NCBI RefSeq assembly: GCF_003986935.1
Contig: NZ_RJZE01000005.1
Coordinates: 276,546-340,545, forward strand
Source: Paraburkholderia kururiensis JCM 10599 = LMG 19447
GTDB lineage: Bacteria; Pseudomonadota; Gammaproteobacteria; Burkholderiales; Burkholderiaceae
Direction of reading: 5' to 3'
DNA: 64,000 bases
Part shown: positions 35,958 to 45,846 of the stretch, piece after piece
How the letters are laid out: the number at the start of each line of letters is the position of its first letter
How positions within the stretch are numbered: the stretch's first letter is position 1
Position numbers and translations under genes: made by a program
The notes under the pieces: generated by a model
Seen by the model: the letters and a program-made list of their open reading frames with translations, nothing else
Database searches by the model: none
What the model was told of the DNA's origin: nothing

Positions 35958-38900
35958 ATGCAACGCTTTCTCACCGTGTTGACCAGTAAACGCACGCTCA
36001 CGATCGTCGGCTTCATCGCGCTCGCAGCGGTCCTGTTCGTCGGCGCGAGCCTGCTCGATCTACCGCCGCTATGGCCGGCGCTCGTGCTGGGTGCGCTCGT
36101 CGCGCTATGGCTCGTGGTGTGGCTCGTGCGGCGCCTGCGTGCACGGCGCGCCAATCGCAAGCTGGGCGAAATGCTCGAGCAGCAGGCCGAGACCGACAAG
36201 GCCGCGGCAGCCGCCGCCCCGCCTGCACGTCAGGCCGAACTCGACACGCTGCGCGCGCGCCTCATCGATGCGGTCAAGACCATCAAGACGTCCAAGATCG
36301 GTCAGGTCTCGGGCGGCTCGGCGCTTTACGAGCTGCCCTGGTACATCGTGATCGGCAACCCGGCTGCCGGCAAGAGCAGCGCCGTGCTGAACTCGGGGCT
36401 GCAGTTCCCCTTCGCCGACAAGAACAACGCCGTGGTGCACGGCATTGGCGGCACGCGCAACTGCGACTGGTTCTTCACGACCGAGGGCATCCTGCTCGAT
36501 ACGGCGGGCCGCTATTCGGTGCACGAGGAAGACCGCAGCGAATGGCTCGGCTTTCTTTCGCTACTCAAGCGGCACCGTCCGAAGGCGCCCATCAACGGCA
36601 TCATCGTGACCGCGAGCATCGCGGAACTCACGGGCAATCGCCCCGAATTCGCAATCAACCTTGCGAAGAACCTGCGTCAGCGTGTGCAGGAACTTACCGA
36701 GAAGCTTGAAGTGTTCGCGCCGGTCTACGTGATGTTCACGAAGGCCGACCTCATCACGGGCTTCAGCGAATTCTTCGGCGGCAACGACCGCAACGAATAC
36801 GACCGCGTGTGGGGCGCCACACTGCCCTACGAGCCTGACGAGAAACGCGACATCGTCGCGCTCTTCGACGAACGCTTCGAAGAACTCTACGAAGGACTGA
36901 AAGAGATCAGCGTTGCGCAACTCTCCATCAGCCGCGGCAACAAGCTCTCACCTGGGCAACTGAGCTTTCCGCTCGAGTTCTCCACCATCAAGCCGGCGCT
37001 GCGCGCGTTTCTCGCCACGCTGTTCGAGAACAACCCGTTCCAGTACAAGCCCATCTTCCGCGGCTTCTATTTCACGAGTGCATTGCAGGAAGGCGAAACG
37101 AACAGCGCCGCCGCGCAACGCATCGCGAACCGCTTCGGGCTCTCGGCGGAAGGCTTGCCGCAACCGCAAGGCGCCGTCTCGCGATACGGCTTTTTCCTGC
37201 GCGACCTGTTCTCCAAGGTGATCTTCGCGGACAAGCAAACGGTGCGTCAGTTCGCAAGCCCGGCGAAGACACGGCTGCGCTATGCCACGTTCTTCGGCTT
37301 CGTCGCGGCGCTCGCGCTTGCGCTGGGCGGCTGGACGTGGTCCACCATCGGCAATCAGCAACTCACGGCCAACGTGCAGGCGGATCTCGATAACGTGGTG
37401 CGCCTGCAGCAGAACCGCAGCGACCTGCAATCGCGCCTGCAGGCCATGGACATTCTCGAAGACCGCATCGAGCAGCTCGAACAGTTCCGCCATGACAAGC
37501 CGCTTTCGGTTTCGCTCGGCCTGTATCAGGGCGACCGGCTGGAGCAGCATCTGCTCGCCGAGTACTACAACGGCGTCAAGCAGATCCTGCTCACGCCCGT
37601 TTCGCAGAACCTCGCGTCGTTCCTGAAGGACGTCAACGCGCACCCTGAACAGCTCGCCCCCATGACGCGCGCGCCCGAATCCGGCGCGATGCCCGTCTCC
37701 GCACACGCGGCAATGGCCTCCACGAGCCAGGGCGGCCTCTATAGCGACGCGTCGCCCACGAACGTCGAAGACGCCTACAACGCGCTGAAGACGTACCTCA
37801 TGCTCTCGGACAAGCGCCACGTCGAGCAGGCCCATCTCACCGACCAGCTCGCGCGATTCTGGCGCGGCTGGCTCGAAACGAACCGGGGCAACATGCCGCG
37901 CGACGAGATGATCCGCAGCGCCGAGCGCATGATCACGTTCTACCTCTCGCGCGTCACCGACGACGACTGGCCGATGATCGACGAGAACCTCGCGCTCGTC
38001 GACCAGACCCGCGAAAACCTGCGCCGCGTGGTGCGCGGCATGCCGGCACGCCAGCGCGTCTACGAAGAAATCAAGGCACGCGCCTCCACGCGTTTTGCGC
38101 CGATGACGGTGGCGCGCATCGTCGGCGAATCGAATAACGGCCTCGTGGCCGGCAGCTACGCCATTCCGGGCACCTTCACGCGCGAAGCGTGGTTCCAGTA
38201 CGTGCAGCCCGCCATTCGCGACGCCGCCACGAAGGAACTGCAGGCGAAGGACTGGGTGCTCAACACCTCGGCCACCGACGACCTCACGCTGGAAGGCAGC
38301 CCCGAGCAGATCCAGAAGGCGCTCGTGCAGATGTACAAGACCGAGTACGCCCAGCACTGGCAGAAGTTCATGCAGGGCATTGCCGTGCAGAGCTTCGGCA
38401 GCTTCAACCAGGCCGTGGACGCCATGAACCGGCTGGGCGATCCGCAGGATTCGCCCATTCGCAAGGTGCTGGAAACCGCGTACGACCAGACGTCGTGGGA
38501 TAACCCGTCGCTTGCCAATACCGTGTTGAAGAGTGCGCAGGCCGGCGTGACGGGCTGGTTCAAGAACCTGTTCTCGCGCGCTCCGGCACCCGCGCAAACA
38601 GCGAACGTCGACATCAACGGCAATCCGGTCGAACTGCCCATGGGTCCCATCGGGCAAGAATTCACCGGGCTCGCGCGCATCGTGCAGACGCACGAGGGCA
38701 CGTCGCTGCTGCGCAATTACATGGATTCGCTCTCGAAGGTGCGCACGCGCTTCAACGTGCTGAAGAACCAGGGTGACCCGGGGCCGGGCGCGCGTCAGCT
38801 CATGCAGCAGACGCTGGACGGCAACGGCTCCGAACTCGCCGACTCGCTGAAGCTCGTGGACGAGCAGATGCTGACGGGCCTCACGGATTCGCAACGCAAG

Positions 38901-39881
38901 GCGCTGCGTCCGCTGCTCGTGCGTCCGCTCATGCAGGCCTACGCCGTGGTGATTCAACCCGCTACCGTGGAGGTCAACAAGATCTGGAACGCGCAGGTGT
39001 ACCAGACCTTCCAGACCTCGCTCGCGAACAAGTATCCGTTCTCGGGTGACGCGAAGATCGAAGCCGGCGCGGGCGAGATTGCCCAGGTCTTCGGGCCGGA
39101 CGGCGCTATCGCGAAGTTCGTGGGCACGACGCTCGGACCGCTCGCGGTACGCCGCGGCGACACGCTCACGGCACGCACATGGGGCGACATGGGCCTCGCG
39201 CTCACGCCCGACTTCACGAACGGCTTCGCCCGCTGGGTAGCGCCGCTTTCGGGCGGCGCGGCAGGCAGCGGCCAGTCATCGAGCGAGCCGCAGACCGTAT
39301 TCCAGATCCTGCCGCAACCGGCCACCGGCACGACCGAGTACACGATCGCCATCGACGGGCAGCAGCTGCGCTACCGCAACACGCCGCCGCAATGGACCAA
39401 CTTCGTGTGGCCGAACCCGCAAGGCTCGCCGGGCGCCACGCTCACGGCGACCACCTTCGACGGCCGCACGCTGCAGCTCGTGAACGAGCCGGGACGCTAC
39501 GGTCTCGAAAAACTCATCAACTCGGCGCAACGCAAGCGCCGCCCGGACGGCACGTTCGATCTGTCGTGGACGCAGGGCAACGTCACCGTGGCGGTCAGCA
39601 TGCGCATCATCAGCAGCTCGCAGCCGACGGGCGGCGGTGGCAGCAGCGCTGGCTCCGGCGACGCGCCCCAGCAGCAAAGCCTGCGTGGGCTGCGACTGCC
39701 CTCCTCCGTGGCCGACGTGAGCGCGGCCACGGCGCTGACCGCGCCGACGGTCCCGGCAGCCGGAGCAGCATCCGCGTCGGGCGTCGCCACGCCGGGCGTC
39801 GCACCCGCCGCGAACGCCGGCGCAGGCACGCAGTCATCCGCTGTCGTATCGGCAGCATCGCATTCGGGGAGTGCGCAATGA
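35958..39881 (+). CDS. tssM: T6SS inner-membrane core protein TssM (IcmF)
   Basis: 1307 residues. Two membrane helices at about 14-55 precede a cytoplasmic GTPase-like domain with Walker A GNPAAGKSS (residues 133-141) and LLDTAGRY. A third helix lies at about 441-460. The large periplasmic part ends in a beta-rich C-terminal domain that contacts TssJ. TssM, TssL and TssJ form the envelope-spanning complex of the type VI secretion system. The intact Walker A suggests nucleotide binding. The last 90 residues are Ala/Gly-rich low complexity beyond the conserved domain. It overlaps tagF by 4 nt. Confidence 0.96.
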   Translation: MQRFLTVLTSKRTLTIVGFIALAAVLFVGASLLDLPPLWPALVLGALVALWLVVWLVRRLRARRANRKLGEMLEQQAETDKAAAAAAPPARQAELDTLRARLIDAVKTIKTSKIGQVSGGSALYELPWYIVIGNPAAGKSSAVLNSGLQFPFADKNNAVVHGIGGTRNCDWFFTTEGILLDTAGRYSVHEEDRSEWLGFLSLLKRHRPKAPINGIIVTASIAELTGNRPEFAINLAKNLRQRVQELTEKLEVFAPVYVMFTKADLITGFSEFFGGNDRNEYDRVWGATLPYEPDEKRDIVALFDERFEELYEGLKEISVAQLSISRGNKLSPGQLSFPLEFSTIKPALRAFLATLFENNPFQYKPIFRGFYFTSALQEGETNSAAAQRIANRFGLSAEGLPQPQGAVSRYGFFLRDLFSKVIFADKQTVRQFASPAKTRLRYATFFGFVAALALALGGWTWSTIGNQQLTANVQADLDNVVRLQQNRSDLQSRLQAMDILEDRIEQLEQFRHDKPLSVSLGLYQGDRLEQHLLAEYYNGVKQILLTPVSQNLASFLKDVNAHPEQLAPMTRAPESGAMPVSAHAAMASTSQGGLYSDASPTNVEDAYNALKTYLMLSDKRHVEQAHLTDQLARFWRGWLETNRGNMPRDEMIRSAERMITFYLSRVTDDDWPMIDENLALVDQTRENLRRVVRGMPARQRVYEEIKARASTRFAPMTVARIVGESNNGLVAGSYAIPGTFTREAWFQYVQPAIRDAATKELQAKDWVLNTSATDDLTLEGSPEQIQKALVQMYKTEYAQHWQKFMQGIAVQSFGSFNQAVDAMNRLGDPQDSPIRKVLETAYDQTSWDNPSLANTVLKSAQAGVTGWFKNLFSRAPAPAQTANVDINGNPVELPMGPIGQEFTGLARIVQTHEGTSLLRNYMDSLSKVRTRFNVLKNQGDPGPGARQLMQQTLDGNGSELADSLKLVDEQMLTGLTDSQRKALRPLLVRPLMQAYAVVIQPATVEVNKIWNAQVYQTFQTSLANKYPFSGDAKIEAGAGEIAQVFGPDGAIAKFVGTTLGPLAVRRGDTLTARTWGDMGLALTPDFTNGFARWVAPLSGGAAGSGQSSSEPQTVFQILPQPATGTTEYTIAIDGQQLRYRNTPPQWTNFVWPNPQGSPGATLTATTFDGRTLQLVNEPGRYGLEKLINSAQRKRRPDGTFDLSWTQGNVTVAVSMRIISSSQPTGGGGSSAGSGDAPQQQSLRGLRLPSSVADVSAATALTAPTVPAAGAASASGVATPGVAPAANAGAGTQSSAVVSAASHSGSAQ

Positions 39882-40870
39882 CGCAAACCGTAGAGGCGCA
39901 GATCGCCTACTTTGGCAAGATCCCGTCGCGCGGCGACTTCGTGAAAAGCGCGCATAACCCGCAACTGCTCCAGACGCTCGACCACTGGATCGCCCAGGCC
40001 ATGGAGCTGCTCGCGGAAGACCCGCGCTGGAAGATCGTCTACGAAGACGCGCGGCCCATGCACTTCGCGTTTCTCGGCTCACGCAGCCGGCTCGCCATTG
40101 CGGGTCACATGATGGCGAGCCACGACGTGTCGTCGCGGCGCTTTCCGTTCCTTGCCGCCACGGCGCTCGAAGTCAACCAGCCGCTCGCGTTTCTCGCGCG
40201 TAGCCCGCTCGCTTTTGCGCGGCTCTGGTCACGTGTGGCCGCGCAGATGAAACCGTTGCTGGGCGCCTCGGAGCCGGCGGGCGCGCTCCAGGCGCTGGGC
40301 GAAACGCTCGTGCCCATCGAGACGAGCGCAGGCCCCGGCAGCCCGCACGACGGCACTTTCAACGATTTCGTGGAACACCAGACGCTCGCCGGACTCGAAC
40401 AGATGCTGCTCGCAAGCGGCCACCCGGTGAAACTGCGCGGCGCGATGCTCGCGCTCGGTTCGCTGCTGCGGCCCGTGATGACGAGCGGCTCGTCGCATCT
40501 GGAGCGCGGTCTCACGCTGCCGCTGCCGACAGACCCGTTCTATCGCAGTCTCGTTGCCGCGTTCTGGCTCGAGCTGATTGCGCCCTTTGTTGCGCACGCC
40601 GACTTCGAGCTGGCCATCTTCATCGGCACGATCGCCTCGCGCGAGCGGCTCGTGGTGGGCTTCAACGGTGCCTCGGCGAAGACGCTGCACAGCGTCGTCG
40701 ATCCGCAGGCGTACGCGGCGCACAACATCGACATCGACGATCCCGAGTGGATCGACGCTCATGCACAGAACGACCATGGAATCAGCAAGCTTGTCAGCTA
40801 TCTCGACCAACCGCAGCTTTCGTTGCGTATGGCCATCGACACGTTTCGCGAAGCGTTCGTCGCAGCATGA
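39878..40870 (+). CDS. tagF: T6SS accessory protein TagF
   Basis: 330 residues. The N-terminal hallmark of the TagF/ImpM family, AYFGKIPSRGDFV, is followed by conserved GSRSRLAIAGHM-like residues. In Pseudomonas, TagF restrains T6SS assembly post-translationally, linked to the threonine-phosphorylation pathway (PpkA/PppA/Fha). No such kinase, phosphatase or Fha gene lies in this window, so TagF may act independently of it here. The start overlaps the tssM stop (ATGA). Confidence 0.94.
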   Translation: MTQTVEAQIAYFGKIPSRGDFVKSAHNPQLLQTLDHWIAQAMELLAEDPRWKIVYEDARPMHFAFLGSRSRLAIAGHMMASHDVSSRRFPFLAATALEVNQPLAFLARSPLAFARLWSRVAAQMKPLLGASEPAGALQALGETLVPIETSAGPGSPHDGTFNDFVEHQTLAGLEQMLLASGHPVKLRGAMLALGSLLRPVMTSGSSHLERGLTLPLPTDPFYRSLVAAFWLELIAPFVAHADFELAIFIGTIASRERLVVGFNGASAKTLHSVVDPQAYAAHNIDIDDPEWIDAHAQNDHGISKLVSYLDQPQLSLRMAIDTFREAFVAA

Positions 40871-40874
40871 CCGC

Positions 40875-41864
40875 ATGATGAGCGCCATCGACCGTCGCGC
40901 CTTACGCCCGTCCACCGCCGCCATTGCATGCGCCGCGGCCTGCGTGCTGTTCGCCGCCTCTGGCCCGGCGCGCGCCGACAACGCCGGCCCGGCGAACGTC
41001 ACGCCCGTGGACAACAGCGGCGTGCAGATCCATACGACGATCCTGCCGCCGCAGCCTCCCGCGTCGACAGGCGCGCCCACAGGCACGGGCGGCAGCGTCA
41101 ACGCCGCAGCAACCCCGGGCGCCTCGGCCGGCAGCGGCACGACCTATGTACCGCCCGCAGCGAACACGGCGCCGGGCCAGGTCGTGGTAGGCGGCAAGGT
41201 GCCGGATGAAGCCACGAAGGCAGCCGTGCTGCAACGCCTGCGCGACACGTACGGCGCGACCAACGTGGTCGATCAGATCGAAGTGGGCAACGTTGCCACG
41301 CCGCCCAACTGGGGCACCAACGTGCAGAAGCTGATCGGCCCGCAGTTGAAGCAGATCAGCAAGGGGCAACTCAAGATCGACGGCACGCAGATCGACGTGA
41401 AAGGCGAAGTGGGCAACGAGGCGCAGCGCCAGCAGCTTGCAAGCGACATGGCCAACGCGCTGAACCCCACATGGACCATCAAGAACGGACTGCGTGTGAG
41501 CGCATCCGAGCAAGGGCTGCTCGATCGCACGCTCGCGAACCGCACTATCGAATTCGAAACCGGCAGCGCGACGCTCACGCCACAAGGCCGCGCGATTCTG
41601 GATCAGATGGCGACGGTACTTTCGAAGATGTCGACGAAGACCGTCGAGATCATCGGCCACACCGACAACCTCGGTAATCGGGCGTCCAACATTGCGTTGA
41701 GCCAGGCGCGTGCGGATGCGGTGAAGGGTTACCTCGTGGCGCGAGGCATCTCGCCGCAACAGTTGAGCACGACAGGCGTGGGCCCCGATCAGCCCATTGC
41801 CTCGAACGACACCACCGACGGCCGCGCCCGCAATCGGCGAATCGAATTCAGAGCGGGGCTCTGA
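40875..41864 (+). CDS. OmpA-family protein with BON domain, T6SS-associated (TagN-like)
   Basis: 329 residues from the first of two tandem ATGs, 4 nt after the tagF stop. Signal peptide (AIACAAACVLFAASGPARA), then a Pro/Gly/Thr-rich spacer, a BON-like domain near residues 100-160 (VVVGGKVPDEATKAAVLQRL), and a C-terminal OmpA peptidoglycan-binding domain (residues about 220-329, with TVEIIGHTDNLGNRASNIAL and DGRARNRRIEF). TssL in this cluster lacks an OmpA domain, so this protein may supply the peptidoglycan anchor for the apparatus. Confidence 0.92.
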   Translation: MMSAIDRRALRPSTAAIACAAACVLFAASGPARADNAGPANVTPVDNSGVQIHTTILPPQPPASTGAPTGTGGSVNAAATPGASAGSGTTYVPPAANTAPGQVVVGGKVPDEATKAAVLQRLRDTYGATNVVDQIEVGNVATPPNWGTNVQKLIGPQLKQISKGQLKIDGTQIDVKGEVGNEAQRQQLASDMANALNPTWTIKNGLRVSASEQGLLDRTLANRTIEFETGSATLTPQGRAILDQMATVLSKMSTKTVEIIGHTDNLGNRASNIALSQARADAVKGYLVARGISPQQLSTTGVGPDQPIASNDTTDGRARNRRIEFRAGL

Positions 41865-41880
41865 TAAGCGAGGCTCCTAT

Positions 41881-41906
41881 GTGAAGAGGCGCTAGCGCCT
41901 CTTCAC
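41881..41906. terminator. Perfect 26-bp palindrome between convergent T6SS units
   Basis: GTGAAGAGGCGCT followed directly by its reverse complement AGCGCCTCTTCAC. It lies 16 nt after the OmpA gene stop and 55 nt before the end of tssA on the other strand, the position expected of a bidirectional terminator. There is no U-tract on either side, so a protein-binding site is also possible. Confidence 0.6.
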
Positions 41907-41961
41907 GCGGCGCGCGAGCCGCGAGGAACAGCGAACGCCCGCTGCTCCTCTGCTGCGACCC

Positions 41962-43113
41962 TCAACCGTTCGCGTCGGGCTTGATGCCCAGCAACTCGCG
42001 GATGTGCGAGAGCGAGCCGTCGTCCTTCACGACCGTCGAAAGCCATTCGTGCAGCGGCATGTCGGCCCATTCGGCGGCCTTGTCCGCGAGATAGGCCACC
42101 GGACTGTGCGGTTCGGTGCTGCGGAAATACTTCGCGACCGCGCGCAGTTGAGCCACGGCCTGCGCGCGGTTTTGAATGCCGGCGTACGCAACGTTCGACA
42201 CGTGCGTGGTCTGTGATGCGGGAGCGAGTGTGGTGGGCACGGCAGCCTCGTGCGACAACGGCGTCTTGAATGTCGGCTCGGTACGCTCCTGCGCACCCGC
42301 CGCCTGATCCTGCTTCGATTCCCGCGCCGCCTGACCGTCGGGTGCATCCGGGTTCACGCCGGCTTCGCGCGCGAAGCGCTCGGCCAGCCGATACACCGAC
42401 TCGTACGCGTCTTTTGCCTTGCGAAAGCTCGGTGCGACTTCGCCTGCGCGCAGATCCAGCTCGCGTTCGAGGCCCAGCATCGCGTCTTCGAACGCCCTCA
42501 ACTCCGCGAGCAGCGATACGTAAAAGCGCGCGGGCGTAGCACGCCGGCTCGCCTCGATCTGCTCGACAGCCGGTTTGCCGCGCGTGATGTCGTCCGCGTG
42601 TTCGGGGTCGCGCTTCGCCGCCTGCGCCGCGTGCGTGGCGACCTCCCAGTCGAGCGCGCTGAACGAGCTATCGCCCGTCTGCGTGAGCGGCGCTGCGCGC
42701 AGCAGTTCAGCCGTACGCCCCACGAGCCAGCCGACATTGCCCAGACGGTATTCGGCGTCGTCGCCTTCCGGCAGCGGATGCAGATACTCCCAGTACCGCT
42801 CGCACAAACCCGTCACGAGCGCATAGCCCTGCGTGAGCCCAGGCACGCCGTCTTCCATCGCCAGCGCTTCAGTCAGCCACACCGCGAGCCGCAAATCCTT
42901 CGTCTGCGAGCCCAGCAGCGCCGAGGCGCGCGCGACCACGAACGACCAGTCGGCTTCCTTGATGTCCGTCACCCACTCGCCCTGATCCAGCGAAGGATCG
43001 TCGAAACGGCGCGCGTGCTGGATGGCGTCGAAGTCCGCGGAAAACAGCAAGTCCTCGCCGCACGGCGACGATTCGCTCACGGGCTCGATCAGCAGTTTCA
43101 GATCGATTGGCAT
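41962..43113 (-). CDS. tssA: T6SS protein TssA
   Basis: 383 residues. The N-terminal ImpA domain begins LKLLIEPVSESSPCGEDL, and a conserved PEGDDAEYRLGNVGWL lies in the first half. The C-terminal third has RAQAVAQLRAVAKYFRSTEPHSPVAYL, typical of short TssA proteins. TssA caps the baseplate and primes tail and sheath assembly. It is the last gene of the minus-strand T6SS operon, 3 nt after tssH. Confidence 0.94.
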   Translation of the reverse strand: MPIDLKLLIEPVSESSPCGEDLLFSADFDAIQHARRFDDPSLDQGEWVTDIKEADWSFVVARASALLGSQTKDLRLAVWLTEALAMEDGVPGLTQGYALVTGLCERYWEYLHPLPEGDDAEYRLGNVGWLVGRTAELLRAAPLTQTGDSSFSALDWEVATHAAQAAKRDPEHADDITRGKPAVEQIEASRRATPARFYVSLLAELRAFEDAMLGLERELDLRAGEVAPSFRKAKDAYESVYRLAERFAREAGVNPDAPDGQAARESKQDQAAGAQERTEPTFKTPLSHEAAVPTTLAPASQTTHVSNVAYAGIQNRAQAVAQLRAVAKYFRSTEPHSPVAYLADKAAEWADMPLHEWLSTVVKDDGSLSHIRELLGIKPDANG

Positions 43114-43116
43114 GCG

Positions 43117-45798
43117 TTACTCCACCGTGTATTCGAATTCGCCCGACTCGTGCGCATGCACAGCAATCTTCGCGATGGGTTCGCCGTCGGCGATGCGTTC
43201 GAGCACGTGCTGCGCGATCTCGGGCAAGAGCGTGCCGTTCAGGATGTGATCCACGTTGCGCGCGCCCGAATCCACCTCGGTACACCGCGAGAGCACGGCG
43301 TCGATGAGCGATTCGTCCCATTCGAACGCAGCATGATGATTCGCTTCCACGCGGCGGCGAATGCGATCGAGCTTCAGTTCGATGATCTGCGCGAGCACGT
43401 CGTCGGAAATCGGGTAGTACGGCACGACCTTCATGCGGCCGAGGAACGCGGGCTTGAACGCCTTGTACAGCTGCGGGCGCAGCAGTTCGGCCAGTTCGTC
43501 CGCGTCGGGCAACTCGCCTTCGCCTTTGTTGAGGCAGTGCTGCATCACGGTCGTGGAGCCCACGTTCGACGTCAGAATGATGAGCGTGTTGCGAAAGTCG
43601 ATCTCGCGGCCTTCGGCGTCGTCCATCATGCCCTTGTCGAAGACCTGGAAGAACATTTCGAGCACATCGGGATGGGCCTTTTCCACCTCGTCGAGCAGCA
43701 CAACCGAGTACGGATTGCGCCGCACCGCTTCGGTCAGCACGCCACCCTCGCCGTAGCCGACATAACCCGGCGGCGAGCCCTTGAGTCCCGAGACGCTGTG
43801 TGCTTCCTGATACTCGCTCATGTTGATCGTGACCATCTTGCGCTCGCCGCCGTACAGCACGTCTGCCAGCGCGAGCGCCGTTTCGGTTTTACCCACGCCC
43901 GAGGGCCCGACGAACATGAAGACGCCGCGCGGCTTGTTCGGATCTTCGAGCCCTGCGCTCGCGGTTCGCACGCGCTGCGCAATGGCCTCGAGCGCGTGGT
44001 CCTGGCCGATCACGCGCGCAGCGAGCAACGGCTGAAGGTTCATCACGGTACCGATTTCGTCCTTCACCATGCGTCCCAGCGGAATACCGGTCCACGACGC
44101 GACGATTTCTGCCACCACGTGGCCGTCCACCTGCAGGGGCACCATCGGTTGCGCGCCCTGCAACGCGTGCAGACGTGCCACGTGTTGCGTGAGTGTTTCG
44201 CGCGCCTCGCGCAGTTCGTCGGATTGCGCGGCATCGGCCGCGCGCTCGCGCAGCGTATCGATCTGACTGCGCAGCGCGGCGATCTCCGTCACCAGTTCGC
44301 GTTCCTGCGCGTAGCGTGCCTCGTCGGCAGTCATGGTTTCCTTGTCCGCCGCGAGTTGTGCGCGCAGCGCGGCGAGCCGCTCAGAGCGCTGCGGATCTTC
44401 AAGCGCATCGCCCGCGGCCTCGCGTTCGAGCGCCGCGATTTCCGTCTCCGTGCGTTCGATGCGCTTTCTCGCGTCGTCGATCGCGCCTGGTGTGGCGCTC
44501 TGCGCGAGCGCGACGCGCGCGCACGCCGTGTCGAGCACGCTGATCGCCTTGTCCGGCAGTTGCCGTCCGCTGATGTAGCGATGCGAAAGGCGCACGGCCT
44601 CGGTAATGGCATCGTCGAGAATGCGCACGTTGAAGTGGCGCTCCATCAAGCCGGCCATCGCGCGCAGCATGGCTGCGGCCAGCGTTTCGTCCGGCTCTTC
44701 GACCTTCACCACCTGAAAGCGCCGCGCGAGCGCCGCGTCTTTCTCGAAGTACTTCTTGTATTCGCTCCACGTCGTGGCCGCGATGGTGCGCAATTCGCCG
44801 CGCGCGAGTGCAGGCTTGAGCAGATTGGCGGCGTCGTTCTGGCCCGCCTGCCCGCCCGCGCCGATGATCGTATGCGCCTCGTCGATAAACAGGATGATCG
44901 GGTGCGCACTCTTTCGCACTTCGTCGATCACGTTCTTCAGGCGGTTTTCGAATTCGCCCTTTACGCTGGCGCCCGCCTGCAATAGCCCCATGTCGAGCAC
45001 GTGAAGCGCAACGCCCGAGAGCGCGGCCGGCACATCGCCTGCCGCGATGCGCAGCGCAAGTCCCTCCACGACCGCGGTTTTCCCCACACCCGCTTCGCCC
45101 GTGAGGATGGGGTTGTTCTGGCGGCGGCGCATCAGGATGTCGATGGCCTGGCGGATCTCGCGTTCGCGGCCCACCACGGGGTCGATCTTGCCTTCGCGGG
45201 CACGCTCAGTGAGGTTGGTGGTGTAGGTGTCCAGCGCAGGCGTTCGGGAAGGACCGCCAGAGGTCGCCTGAGGCCCTTGTGCGTCCTCGGCGGTATCGGC
45301 TCCGGTTGCGGTCGCACGCTCGACTTCGCATGAGCCTTCCGTGATTTCGTCGAAGCGATGTTTGAGATCCGTCACCCGTACGCCGGCGAAGCGCGGCGAC
45401 ATGCGTTGCGCGAATTGTGCGAGATCCGACGCGCTCAACAACGCGAGCAGCAGATGCCCCGAGCGAATTCGTCCGATCTGCGAATCCAGCGACGCAATGA
45501 GCCACCCCTGCTCGAACAGTTCGATGAGATGCACGGAAAACACCGGCGTTCTGGTGTTGCCGGTCTTCAACCGCTCGAGTTCGCCTTCGAGGTCGGCACG
45601 CAACGCGTGCACGTCCACGCCGCTCGCCTTCAGGACGATTGCCGCGTCGCTGGCGGGCTCGTCCAGCAGCGCGAGGAACAGATGTTCGAGGTCCACCTCG
45701 TAGTGACCGCGCGCAAGACAGAGACTGGCCGCGCGCTCCGTGGCCTGGCGGCACGTCGTGTTGAGTTTGGTAATGAGGGTCTTGAGGGGCGTGCTCAT
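43117..45798 (-). CDS. tssH: T6SS sheath-disassembly ATPase TssH (ClpV)
   Basis: 893 residues, a AAA+ unfoldase of the ClpB/ClpV type. The N domain (1-160) is followed by the first ATPase domain (Walker A GEAGVGKT at residues 234-241, then LFIDEAHT), a coiled middle region, and a second ATPase domain ([18 protein letters not shown], then [16 protein letters not shown]). It recycles contracted TssB/TssC sheaths. The gene lies between tssG (48 nt upstream) and tssA. Confidence 0.97.
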   Translation of the reverse strand: MSTPLKTLITKLNTTCRQATERAASLCLARGHYEVDLEHLFLALLDEPASDAAIVLKASGVDVHALRADLEGELERLKTGNTRTPVFSVHLIELFEQGWLIASLDSQIGRIRSGHLLLALLSASDLAQFAQRMSPRFAGVRVTDLKHRFDEITEGSCEVERATATGADTAEDAQGPQATSGGPSRTPALDTYTTNLTERAREGKIDPVVGREREIRQAIDILMRRRQNNPILTGEAGVGKTAVVEGLALRIAAGDVPAALSGVALHVLDMGLLQAGASVKGEFENRLKNVIDEVRKSAHPIILFIDEAHTIIGAGGQAGQNDAANLLKPALARGELRTIAATTWSEYKKYFEKDAALARRFQVVKVEEPDETLAAAMLRAMAGLMERHFNVRILDDAITEAVRLSHRYISGRQLPDKAISVLDTACARVALAQSATPGAIDDARKRIERTETEIAALEREAAGDALEDPQRSERLAALRAQLAADKETMTADEARYAQERELVTEIAALRSQIDTLRERAADAAQSDELREARETLTQHVARLHALQGAQPMVPLQVDGHVVAEIVASWTGIPLGRMVKDEIGTVMNLQPLLAARVIGQDHALEAIAQRVRTASAGLEDPNKPRGVFMFVGPSGVGKTETALALADVLYGGERKMVTINMSEYQEAHSVSGLKGSPPGYVGYGEGGVLTEAVRRNPYSVVLLDEVEKAHPDVLEMFFQVFDKGMMDDAEGREIDFRNTLIILTSNVGSTTVMQHCLNKGEGELPDADELAELLRPQLYKAFKPAFLGRMKVVPYYPISDDVLAQIIELKLDRIRRRVEANHHAAFEWDESLIDAVLSRCTEVDSGARNVDHILNGTLLPEIAQHVLERIADGEPIAKIAVHAHESGEFEYTVE

Positions 45799-45846
45799 CG
45801 GGTGCGTCCGGTTCTCGTACGGTTCGGTTCTTCTTTGAGATCTTCG

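Noticed and set aside
36948..38957. 669-codon minus-strand open frame inside tssM
   Set aside because: Composition typical of a shadow frame; no recognisable domain, while tssM is intact.
42250..44985. 911-codon open frame on the plus strand, antisense to tssA and tssH
   Set aside because: Arg/His-rich translation with no domain; it is a mirror of GC-rich codon use in the real T6SS genes on the other strand.
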